Of a stretch of 5,086 nt of DNA, positions 1 to 5,086 are shown in pieces (within the stretch, counting starts at the first letter, position 1; every line of letters begins with the position of its first letter). The notes under the pieces were generated by a model that saw nothing but the letters and a program-made list of their open reading frames with translations, was not told where the DNA came from and made no database searches. The translations under genes and the position numbers were made by a program. The stretch covers positions 1 to 5,086 of the forward strand of contig CAMWIS010000112.1 in NCBI GenBank assembly GCA_947174375.1. The letters are read 5' to 3'. This stretch comes from an uncultured Bacteroidales bacterium. Its GTDB lineage: Bacteria > Bacteroidota > Bacteroidia > Bacteroidales > P3.

Positions 1-1016
1 CCGTCCGCCTGGTCGAACCGCATGATGGACGCCCAAGTGCCCACCGCCCACAGATTCTGACGCGCATCCAACAAGGCGTCGTAAGGAATCGAGCCCTCGT
101 AACCGCGGTCTATCGCGGCCCGGTAAAGCAGGTCGCCCGTTTCGGACAGCAAATCCACCGACCATTGTTGCGCGGACGAACGGTAGGTGCCACGCGCCAC
201 GTAATTGGCACCGGCGCGCAGACAGGTCACTTCCTTGATATCGGCGGTATCGGCCAACGTCCACGCGCCGCCCAAACGCCCGCGATAGACCCGGTCGGCC
301 GCGCCGTCCACGCCTTTTTCCAACACCCACCACGTATCGCCTAACTTGACCGCCTGCGCCAACGCGTGGTCTTCGCCCCAAAAGGCATCCACCGTCCAAG
401 CCGTATAGTCGTTGAGATTGACGGCGTTTTTACCGGCGAACCGAAGCCCTTGCTCCGTCGCCGCCCATATATAGCTGTCATCGCAATCCACTTCATTGAC
501 ACGCAGACTGCCGTTAAGCGGGCCTATGAAATAGGTTTCCCTGAACTCCCGCTTCAATACATCCACGATCACAATCCCGAAACCGCAAGCGAGATAGGCA
601 AATGAGCCCTCGGTATGAATGCGGTAAACGGCCTTGTCATTGCTGCCGGCAAGGGTCTTGTCCCTGATGTCGGGCATATTGAACACGCGGCCGCCGTAAT
701 AGAGGTCGATATTGCCGTCCTTATAGCCGATGACCAGACAGTTGCCCGCCTGATGATAGGCGATGGCCCCGATGTCGCCGCCCGACAGGCCGTTCCGCTT
801 GGAGAGCGTCGTCAGCGTATGGTCCACCGTATTGTAACACAACAAATCCGCCACCCGCGACGCATAGACCTCCGGCCCCCAGATGGCCAACTGTTCCGGC
901 GGCGTGGCCGCGAAATGGTAACGCCACGTGCCGACCTGCGCGCCAACCGGGCCGACGGCCAAAAAGAACGCCGCCATCAACGTTAGTTTTATAAGGATAT
1001 GCGTCTTGTGCTTCAT
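1..1016 (-). CDS. porZ: PorZ-like type IX secretion protein, N-terminal part (3' end beyond left edge)
   Basis: An open frame runs on the minus strand from an ATG at 1016 to the left edge with no stop, giving 338 complete codons. Residues 1-26 look like a signal peptide: a Lys/His-rich start, a hydrophobic stretch at about 8-23, and a likely cut in VGA|QVGTW. The mature part resembles the first beta-propeller of PorZ: TLSKRNGLSGGDI (69-82), an LVIGYKDGNIDL strand (94-105), AYLACGFGIVIVD (140-152) and an IWAATEQGL blade (183-191). In Porphyromonas gingivalis, PorZ is a surface protein of about 780 residues (two propellers plus a C-terminal signal domain) that works with the sortase PorU to attach A-LPS to secreted cargo. 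The second propeller and C-terminal domain would lie outside the window. The ATG sits just below a -7 box at 1038-1045. The family call rests on remembered motifs. The main alternative is another propeller protein of the same secretion system or a two-component-type propeller sensor. Confidence 0.83.
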   Translation of the reverse strand, partial: MKHKTHILIKLTLMAAFFLAVGPVGAQVGTWRYHFAATPPEQLAIWGPEVYASRVADLLCYNTVDHTLTTLSKRNGLSGGDIGAIAYHQAGNCLVIGYKDGNIDLYYGGRVFNMPDIRDKTLAGSNDKAVYRIHTEGSFAYLACGFGIVIVDVLKREFRETYFIGPLNGSLRVNEVDCDDSYIWAATEQGLRFAGKNAVNLNDYTAWTVDAFWGEDHALAQAVKLGDTWWVLEKGVDGAADRVYRGRLGGAWTLADTADIKEVTCLRAGANYVARGTYRSSAQQWSVDLLSETGDLLYRAAIDRGYEGSIPYDALLDARQNLWAVGTWASIMRFDQAD

Positions 1017-1037
1017 CTTATCTTTATGTCAGAAAGA

Positions 1038-1045
1038 CAAAGTTA
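1038..1045 (-). promoter_or_regulatory. Bacteroidota-type -7 box for the porZ-like gene
   Basis: The minus strand reads TAACTTTG, an exact match to the Bacteroidota sigma-ABfr -7 consensus TAnnTTTG. A transcript would start near 1031-1034, leaving a 15-18 base leader before the ATG at 1016. I see no clear TTG -33 element at the usual distance. Confidence 0.55.
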
Positions 1046-1057
1046 CACACTTTTCCG

Positions 1058-1065
1058 TAATTTTG
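1058..1065 (+). promoter_or_regulatory. Bacteroidota-type -7 box for the CPBP protease gene
   Basis: The plus strand reads TAATTTTG, an exact TAnnTTTG match, ending six bases before the ATG at 1071. The expected transcription start, a few bases after the box, coincides with or touches that ATG, so the mRNA may be leaderless. No clear -33 TTG is visible. The box faces the divergent porZ box with 12 bases between them. Confidence 0.5.
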
Positions 1066-1070
1066 CAGGT

Positions 1071-1913
1071 ATGTTCAAACAAACGCTTCGGTTAGGCGGC
1101 CTGTTTGCCGGCTGCCTGTTGCTGTCCGGCCTCATCGGTGCCGGTATCGCGCGCCTGATGCCATCGGCCGGGGTCGTTTCGACGCTTTACCTCGTGCAGA
1201 ACATCAGCGCGATGGGCTCGTTCCTGTTGCCGGCCTGGTGGTTCGCGCGTTCGGTCTCGGACGGCCACGCCGCCGGTTTCCTGGGGTGCCGCCCGACGTT
1301 CCCCGCCGCCTACCTCTTGGGCTTGGCGGCCTTTTTAGCGCTCATGCCTTGGATCAACGCCACGACGACTTGGAACGAGACGGTGCTGCAATCGGGACAG
1401 GACAGCCCGCTCGGCCTGTTTTTCAAACAGATGAGCGAACGCAACGAAGCCTTGTTGCAATTGTTTTTGAAGCAGACCGGTTGGGGCGCGTTCGGTCTGA
1501 ACCTCTTGACCTTGGCCTTGATGCCGGCGGTCTGCGAAGAATTTTTCTTCCGTGGCTGTCTGCAAAGTTTTCTCGTAAGCCACACCCGCCACGCGTCAAC
1601 CGGCATTTGGCTCACGGCCTTTATCTTCAGCCTGTTACACTTAGACCCCGTGGGTTTCCTGCCCCGCCTGTTTCTCGGCGCGCTCCTGGGGTATGTGTTT
1701 GCGGCCAGCCGCAGCCTCTACCCCGGCATCCTGTTGCATTTCCTCAACAACGCCTCGGTCGTCGTGGCTTATTATCTCTATGGACACGGCCTCTTGACCC
1801 GGCATCCCGACGCCTTTTCCGACCTATGGCATTGGTGGAGCGCGTTGCCCGGCCTTGCGCTATGCGCCGTCTGCATCGGCCTGATGTACCGCCGTCGGGC
1901 GGCTCACGCCTAA
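1071..1913 (+). CDS. CPBP family intramembrane glutamic protease
   Basis: This is a 280-residue, very hydrophobic inner-membrane protein of the CPBP (CAAX protease/bacteriocin-processing, formerly Abi) family. All signature motifs are present: EEFFFR (E156, E157, R161), FSLLH (H190) and HFLNN (H223, N227). These supply the catalytic glutamates and the histidine/asparagine residues of Rce1-like glutamic proteases, so it is probably catalytically competent. Hydrophobic segments lie near residues 8-30, 38-58, 78-95, 140-155, 177-190, 198-212, 218-238 and 258-273. Bacterial members have been linked to bacteriocin immunity, peptide maturation and membrane-protein cleavage. The substrate here is unknown and the neighbours give no hint. 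In-frame ATGs at 999 and 1026 also exist. I prefer 1071 because 999 would overlap porZ and both would swallow the paired -7 boxes. The first membrane segment begins shortly after M1, as expected. The gene ends tail-to-tail on nrdG with overlapping stop codons. Confidence 0.93.
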   Translation: MFKQTLRLGGLFAGCLLLSGLIGAGIARLMPSAGVVSTLYLVQNISAMGSFLLPAWWFARSVSDGHAAGFLGCRPTFPAAYLLGLAAFLALMPWINATTTWNETVLQSGQDSPLGLFFKQMSERNEALLQLFLKQTGWGAFGLNLLTLALMPAVCEEFFFRGCLQSFLVSHTRHASTGIWLTAFIFSLLHLDPVGFLPRLFLGALLGYVFAASRSLYPGILLHFLNNASVVVAYYLYGHGLLTRHPDAFSDLWHWWSALPGLALCAVCIGLMYRRRAAHA

Positions 1914-2401
1914 TCCATAGGCGACTTGCGCCAAAACAAAGGCGTCAGGTCGCTACGGCTACCGTCCGCCGCTATGCGGTAGAGCCGCTGGTTCGTCGTC
2001 GGTGATTTGAGGGCGCCCAAAGCCTCCACGTAAGGGCCTAATTTGATATATTGGAAATCGGTGGACGGAAAGCCCGCCGGCAATTCGGCGCGGCCGGAAT
2101 ACCAGGCGGTTTTAAGCGGATGCCCCGCCGCCTGTCCGAAGGCCGTCGTAAAACGCGCCAAGGCCGCCACGGCCATCGGTTCGGCATCGCCGCCCATAAA
2201 GCAGACGCAGGTCACGGCCGCGCCGTACTGACGCAACAGCACGCCCAAATTCTCCTCCGTCAACGGTTCGCCCGTATCTTCCCACAGATGCGGGCTGTGA
2301 CAGCCCTTGCAACGGTTCGGACAATGCGAGATATTGACGGCCAACGTCACTTCGCCCGGAATCTCCGAGAAAACGACATCATAACTGACGAACCGAAGCA
2401 T
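1910..2401 (-). CDS. nrdG: Anaerobic ribonucleoside-triphosphate reductase activating protein (radical SAM)
   Basis: This 163-residue protein has the usual NrdG length. NrdG binds a [4Fe-4S] cluster and S-adenosylmethionine, and uses the 5'-deoxyadenosyl radical to form the glycyl radical on NrdD in the cytoplasm. The cluster motif CPNRCKGC (C27, C31, C34; CX3CX2C) is near the N terminus and is followed by HSPHLW, typical of NrdG. The segment FMGGDAEP (68-75) matches the glycine-rich SAM-contacting motif. The C-terminal stretch YIKLGPY (118-124) and SPTTNQRLY (133-141) is also characteristic of the family. The start codon lies inside nrdD, overlapping it by 23 bases in another frame, so the two are probably co-transcribed and translationally coupled. 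The TAG stop (1912-1910) overlaps the TAA stop of the convergent protease gene. I see no broken motif. The assignment is secure, with pyruvate-formate-lyase activase being much less likely because of size and neighbour. Confidence 0.96.
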   Translation of the reverse strand: MLRFVSYDVVFSEIPGEVTLAVNISHCPNRCKGCHSPHLWEDTGEPLTEENLGVLLRQYGAAVTCVCFMGGDAEPMAVAALARFTTAFGQAAGHPLKTAWYSGRAELPAGFPSTDFQYIKLGPYVEALGALKSPTTNQRLYRIAADGSRSDLTPLFWRKSPMD

Positions 2402-4478
2402 AGTGCCGTTGCGCGGCCTCTTTCTGACGGGCCGCCGAAAAGTTACTGATCCGCTTCATATACCCGATGATGCGCGTCAGATAATCGACGTTCTGGCTAT
2501 GGCAATGCGGGCATTCTTTCAGGTAACGCTTGTCGATATGGTTGCAGTCGTTGCAAATCGTGTTCGGGATATTGAACGTGAAATAATTGCACCCTTCCAC
2601 GGCCGCCACACGCAACAGCTGACGGTATTGTTCCTTGCTCAGATGTTCCTCCAAGTTCATGTGCAGGGCCGAACCGCCCGTCAGGTGCGCGATATAACGG
2701 CGGCCATGCAGACGGAACTTATCGACGATGTTCAGCGACTTGTCTTCCACGATATAGAAATAACTGTTGTAGCAGTCGCGGAACGTCTTGAAGCCGGCCT
2801 CCTTGTCCCACTTGGCGTGCTTGACGCCCACATTCTCGGCCGGAATCATCTCGCAGTTGAACAGCACGTCTTTGGTGCGGTACTTCATGTTGTATTTCTC
2901 CACGATGCCCAGCATTTCCTGCACGAACGCCTCGTAAGCCGGGTTATCGTTGATTTCCAAGCCCATGAACTGGGCAGCCTCGACCAGGCCGTTGACACCG
3001 ATGGTCAGATACTGACGACTCATGTTGATGTAGCCGGCATCGAACAGCGGCAACATCCCCTTGCTCTGCAAGTGCTTCAGGTTCTCGTTGTAAGCCAGCT
3101 GCACCTTGTGCACCAAATCCACGACTTCTTCCAGGAAGAAATGCGGCAGGATACCGTTCTTGGTCGCGTATTGGATGCAACGGTTCAGGTTAATCGTCAA
3201 CACGCTCTTGGAGCCCGTCGAAACGCCGCCCGCCCCCAACGTATAACTGAAACCGTTGTCTTGGATTTCGTTGCGCAAACGGCAGCAACTGCTCAAAGAG
3301 TCGGCGTTGTCGCTCATATACGTGAAGAACGAATGCCCTTCGGCGTACATTTCGGCCGTAAAATCGCCGTATTCCTTGTCCAATACGTCGCCGTCCTTCG
3401 TCAACAGCGCCATCGTTTCAACCGGGAACGTGAGCGGGGTTTTCGTGCGCTCCTTGTTAAACCATTTCATAAACCGCTTCTGCAACCAGCTCAACGATTC
3501 CCAATCGGGCTTGCTGTTGTCGGGGAATACGAAATGTTCGAACAGGCTGTGGAAATAGTACTTGTCGTAGTAGGCCACGTTCCAGAACACGGCCTGGAAG
3601 TTGCGCGCGCCCGTGGGCTGGTTGATGGAATAGACCACCTGTTCGAAACTGTCGGTAATCACCTTGTCGATCGTGCGCTGGCGCGAGGACAAATCCACCA
3701 CCTTGTCGGCGTGCTTATAGTAATCGGGGCCGTACTCCTTGCCGATAAAGTAATTCAGATACATCAGGAATTCCGGCGTGGCGCAGGCGCCGCTCAGCAT
3801 ACTCGACACCATGAACACCATGTTGATAAAGCCGCCGCAGAACGACTTGAGGTTGGTGGGCGCCGTAGAGTTGCCGCCGATGGACTTGGTGCCGCCTATG
3901 AGCCACGGATACATCGTGATGCTCGCGCAATAGTTGGCCAGGCTCGTTTCGTCGTTCTTATAGATGAAATGGTTGTTCAGTAATTCGAGATATCGGTCCG
4001 ACAATTCCTTGCCGTACATATCCTTGAGCCGGTCGGTCAGCATACGGCGGTTGAGCCGGATGAAATTCGGCTTCGGCAACTCGCCGATAAGCGTGGCGAT
4101 GTTCTTTTTCTCCACATTGGCGTTGGCGTCGTACTTGCTGCCCGTGGCGGCGTTGCTCGCCTCGCAGTAGTTCATAAGGAAACAGAGTTTGTCGCGCTCC
4201 TCCCGCTCTTCCAAATGCCGTTGCCGATACAGCATATAGGCCTTGGCCACGGCATAGTAATGCTCGGCCATCAACGCCACTTCCACCTGGTTCTGAATAT
4301 CCTCCACCGTGGTGCCGTCGCTGATGTTGACGCGGCTCAGAATCTGCGTCAACACTTCCTGCGTGGCAAAACTGCCCACCGAAAGAAACGCCTTGTTGAT
4401 GGCGTTCTTGATTTTGTCGAGCGAAAAAATCTCTTTCGCGCCGTTGCGCTTAACGATAAAAATCTCTGACTGTATCAT
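2379..4478 (-). CDS. nrdD: Anaerobic (class III) ribonucleoside-triphosphate reductase
   Basis: This 699-residue enzyme reduces ribonucleoside triphosphates to deoxyribonucleotides without oxygen, using a glycyl radical. Residues about 4-92 form an ATP-cone, the allosteric nucleotide-sensing domain (start SEIFIVKRNGAKEIFSLDKI). The catalytic barrel follows. C184 (NYCAS) is the likely counterpart of the first active-site cysteine, and C398/C399 (SSCCRL) is where the thiyl-radical cysteine is expected; these two assignments are inferred from motif position. A zinc site is clear near the C terminus: CNDC (C642, C645) and CPHC (C656, C659). The glycyl-radical motif is RIIGY, with G672 as the radical residue. 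Length is normal and no frameshift is visible. The start is set by the immediate ATP-cone sequence; an in-frame stop lies 11 codons upstream. nrdG follows with a 23-base overlap. A cobalamin riboswitch and -7 box lie upstream on the same strand, so expression is probably repressed by B12. As a glycyl-radical enzyme it implies growth under anoxia. Confidence 0.98.
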   Translation of the reverse strand: MIQSEIFIVKRNGAKEIFSLDKIKNAINKAFLSVGSFATQEVLTQILSRVNISDGTTVEDIQNQVEVALMAEHYYAVAKAYMLYRQRHLEEREERDKLCFLMNYCEASNAATGSKYDANANVEKKNIATLIGELPKPNFIRLNRRMLTDRLKDMYGKELSDRYLELLNNHFIYKNDETSLANYCASITMYPWLIGGTKSIGGNSTAPTNLKSFCGGFINMVFMVSSMLSGACATPEFLMYLNYFIGKEYGPDYYKHADKVVDLSSRQRTIDKVITDSFEQVVYSINQPTGARNFQAVFWNVAYYDKYYFHSLFEHFVFPDNSKPDWESLSWLQKRFMKWFNKERTKTPLTFPVETMALLTKDGDVLDKEYGDFTAEMYAEGHSFFTYMSDNADSLSSCCRLRNEIQDNGFSYTLGAGGVSTGSKSVLTINLNRCIQYATKNGILPHFFLEEVVDLVHKVQLAYNENLKHLQSKGMLPLFDAGYINMSRQYLTIGVNGLVEAAQFMGLEINDNPAYEAFVQEMLGIVEKYNMKYRTKDVLFNCEMIPAENVGVKHAKWDKEAGFKTFRDCYNSYFYIVEDKSLNIVDKFRLHGRRYIAHLTGGSALHMNLEEHLSKEQYRQLLRVAAVEGCNYFTFNIPNTICNDCNHIDKRYLKECPHCHSQNVDYLTRIIGYMKRISNFSAARQKEAAQRHYASVRQL

Positions 4479-4508
4479 CGCTGTAATTTTCTTAGGCTTA
4501 ATCGGTTT

Positions 4509-4604
4509 TTATCGGCGACGCCGTTGCACGGGATATGGAAGTCCAAGCCAAACCTGACGTGCGCCGAACCTATCCGGCACTGCCGAGGCGGTTAAACTTT
4601 TCAT
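4509..4604 (-). CDS. Possible 31-codon leader ORF between riboswitch and nrdD
   Basis: A small ORF on the minus strand runs from an ATG at 4604 to a TAA at 4511-4509. It begins MKSLTASAVPDRFG and ends with PVQRRRR. It starts 22 bases after the riboswitch and stops 30 bases before nrdD. Its frame is the same as nrdD, with a single TAA plus ten sense codons between them. I recognise no family, no ribosome-binding site is evident, and a 31-codon run can occur by chance in GC-rich DNA. It could be a regulatory leader peptide, or merely an open stretch within a structured 5' untranslated region. Confidence 0.2.
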   Translation of the reverse strand: MKSLTASAVPDRFGARQVWLGLPYPVQRRRR

Positions 4605-4626
4605 CCCGAAAGCACCGCTGATTGAA

Positions 4627-4820
4627 AAGGCAATGGCAGGTCTTCTGACTCACGCTTCCGGCTCCGTGCCTTCCCGGCCGTTCTTAAACGCCCAGTGGCT
4701 AAAGAAACGAAGCCTTCTCCCCGAGGGGATTTCGCTTACAGCTACGGGTATAGTTCCTGATTTTCACAGGATTCCCTATTATTTTCGCCTCCGTGAACGG
4801 GATTTGAAAACCATTTCCTT
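4627..4820 (-). promoter_or_regulatory. Cobalamin (B12) riboswitch upstream of nrdDG
   Basis: On the minus strand the hallmark parts occur in the correct order. A P1 arm AAGGAAATGG (4820-4811) pairs with CCATTGCCTT (4636-4627) with one mismatch. GGGAAT leads into the P3 hairpin CCTGTGAAAATCAGG (4770-4756). CCCGTAGCTGTAAGCG follows at about 4747-4732. Then comes the core GCCACTGGG (4699-4691), and finally the B12 box GAGTCAGAAGACCTGCCAT (4651-4633). At 194 bases it has normal size and appears intact. Cobalamin riboswitches normally switch genes off when B12 is bound. The predicted transcription start lies at the first bases of P1. The expression platform is not obvious: the 148 bases between it and nrdD have small GC hairpins (for example 4575-4585) but no U-rich terminator, so control of translation or another mechanism is likely. 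Confidence 0.95.
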
Positions 4821-4825
4821 GACAA

Positions 4826-4833
4826 CAAAAGTA
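4826..4833 (-). promoter_or_regulatory. -7 box of the riboswitch-nrdDG operon
   Basis: The minus strand reads TACTTTTG, an exact TAnnTTTG match, placed so that transcription would start at about 4819-4822, at the 5' edge of the riboswitch P1 stem. No good TTG -33 element is visible at the usual spacing. An AT-rich tract at 4866-4893, about 33-60 bases upstream of the box, could act like an UP element. No NrdR-box pair was recognised nearby. Confidence 0.65.
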
Positions 4834-4910
4834 AAGATTATTCCGCTTCGACTTGACCCGCCGAACGTTTTTTAATGAACAATTTTTAAACAAAGTCCAC
4901 CGCAGGTGAG

Positions 4911-5023
4911 GGCAACGCCAAGCGCAACGCGCCGCCATGGATTCCGACAACTCATGGAAAACTTGTTTTCTTATGAGTTGTCGAAGACATGGCGAGTTCC
5001 GGCGCAGACGGAACGGTGTTGCC
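4911..5023. other. Intergenic three-way-junction-like inverted-repeat element, function unknown
   Basis: Nested inverted repeats could fold this stretch into a three-way junction. The closing stem pairs GGCAACGCC (4911-4919) with GGTGTTGCC (5015-5023), with one G-T wobble. The long arm has CGCCATG (4933-4939) with CATGGCG (4988-4994), then after an internal loop CGACAACTCAT (4945-4955) with ATGAGTTGTCG (4973-4983), then GGAAAA (4956-4961) with TTTTCT (4966-4971) around a CTTG loop. The third arm is GTTCCG (4996-5001) with CGGAAC (5009-5014) around a seven-base loop. The second and third arms are one base apart, and the third abuts the closing stem. The third-arm loop contains GCGC, which could pair with GCGC copies in the linker (4922-4925, 4929-4932). 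The strand is undecided because pairing works either way and no promoter stands out. It could be a small RNA, a transcribed leader, a protein-binding DNA site or a mobile-element remnant. Confidence 0.4.
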
Positions 5024-5041
5024 GAACCGCCACCGGAGTTC

Positions 5042-5054
5042 ATGCCGCAGGCAT
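5042..5054. repeat. Small inverted repeat beside the right-hand terminator
   Basis: ATGCC (5042-5046) and GGCAT (5050-5054) form a perfect 5-base-pair stem around a three-base loop. It sits immediately after the T-rich tract of the minus-strand terminator and may just be part of the transcript's 3' tail. Confidence 0.3.
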
Positions 5055-5086
5055 AAAATAAAAGAACCCCGATACCGAAGTATCGA
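5053..5086 (-). terminator. Rho-independent terminator of a minus-strand gene right of the window (cut by the edge)
   Basis: On the minus strand CGATAC (5085-5080) pairs with GTATCG (5075-5070) around a stable TTCG tetraloop. It is followed by GGG and the T-rich run TTCTTTTATTTTAT down to 5053. The outer part of the 5' arm would continue past the right edge. It implies a minus-strand gene just beyond the window whose transcription ends before the nrdDG promoter, making nrdDG its own transcription unit. Confidence 0.65.

Noticed and set aside
615..986. Open frame of 123 codons on the plus strand
   Set aside because: It lies opposite the porZ-like frame, has no recognisable motifs and no promoter, and is explained as the reverse strand of porZ.
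999..1070. Upstream in-frame start codons (999 and 1026) for the CPBP gene
   Set aside because: 999 would overlap the porZ coding region and 1026 leaves only nine bases between divergent genes and places both -7 boxes inside the coding sequence; the 1071 start leaves room for them.
1238..2005. 255-codon open frame on the plus strand overlapping the CPBP gene
   Set aside because: Arg/Pro-rich translation without motifs, in another frame of a gene whose catalytic motifs are intact, so it is a shadow.
2403..3983. Long 526-codon open frame on the plus strand opposite nrdD
   Set aside because: It is antisense to the well-supported nrdD, has a His/Val/Gln-rich composition with no family motif, and is a typical shadow of a GC-rich gene.
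4569..4588. GC hairpin in the nrdD leader as a riboswitch-controlled terminator
   Set aside because: The perfect stem is only four pairs and is not followed by a T run on the minus strand, so it does not look like an intrinsic terminator.
4699..5043. 114-codon open frame on the minus strand in the nrdD upstream region
   Set aside because: It runs through the nrdDG -7 box and into the riboswitch core, and its translation is low in recognisable features, so RNA elements explain this stretch better.
4900..5051. Seven-base direct repeats CCGCAGG (4900-4906 and 5045-5051) flanking the structured element, suggesting a small transposable element with target-site duplication
   Set aside because: The ends just inside the repeats are not inverted copies of each other, and one seven-base match in 150 bases is weak evidence.

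Overview
This window reads as chromosomal DNA from a fairly GC-rich anaerobic member of the Bacteroidota, most likely Bacteroidales. Four things support this: a PorZ-type protein of the type IX secretion system (a Bacteroidota-specific system), promoter boxes matching the Bacteroidota -7 consensus TAnnTTTG, little sign of Shine-Dalgarno sites, and an oxygen-sensitive class III ribonucleotide reductase. No species can be assigned from the sequence alone.

Layout from left to right. Positions 1-1016 (minus) hold the first 338 codons of a porZ-like gene that runs off the left edge. A 54-base divergent intergenic region carries two face-to-face -7 boxes. Positions 1071-1913 (plus) encode a CPBP-family intramembrane protease. 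Its stop codon overlaps, on the opposite strand, the stop codon of nrdG (1910-2401, minus). nrdG in turn overlaps nrdD (2379-4478, minus) by 23 bases. Upstream of nrdD lies about 600 bases without a convincing protein gene. On the minus strand this holds a 148-base leader containing a 31-codon ORF in frame with nrdD, a complete cobalamin riboswitch (about 4627-4820), a matching promoter (4826-4833), an AT-rich tract, a strongly structured three-way-junction-like element (4911-5023), and finally a small hairpin and a terminator for a minus-strand gene beyond the right edge.

Functionally, the minus-strand unit promoter - B12 riboswitch - leader - nrdD - nrdG forms one operon for anaerobic deoxyribonucleotide synthesis. 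NrdD is the glycyl-radical reductase and NrdG is the radical-SAM activase that installs the radical. Putting a B12-independent reductase behind a B12 sensor suggests that the organism also has a B12-dependent class II reductase (NrdJ) and silences nrdDG when cobalamin is plentiful. That second enzyme is not in this window. The porZ gene and the CPBP protease are transcribed away from each other and have no evident functional link to nrdDG.

The least explained parts are the structured element at 4911-5023 and the leader ORF between the riboswitch and nrdD.
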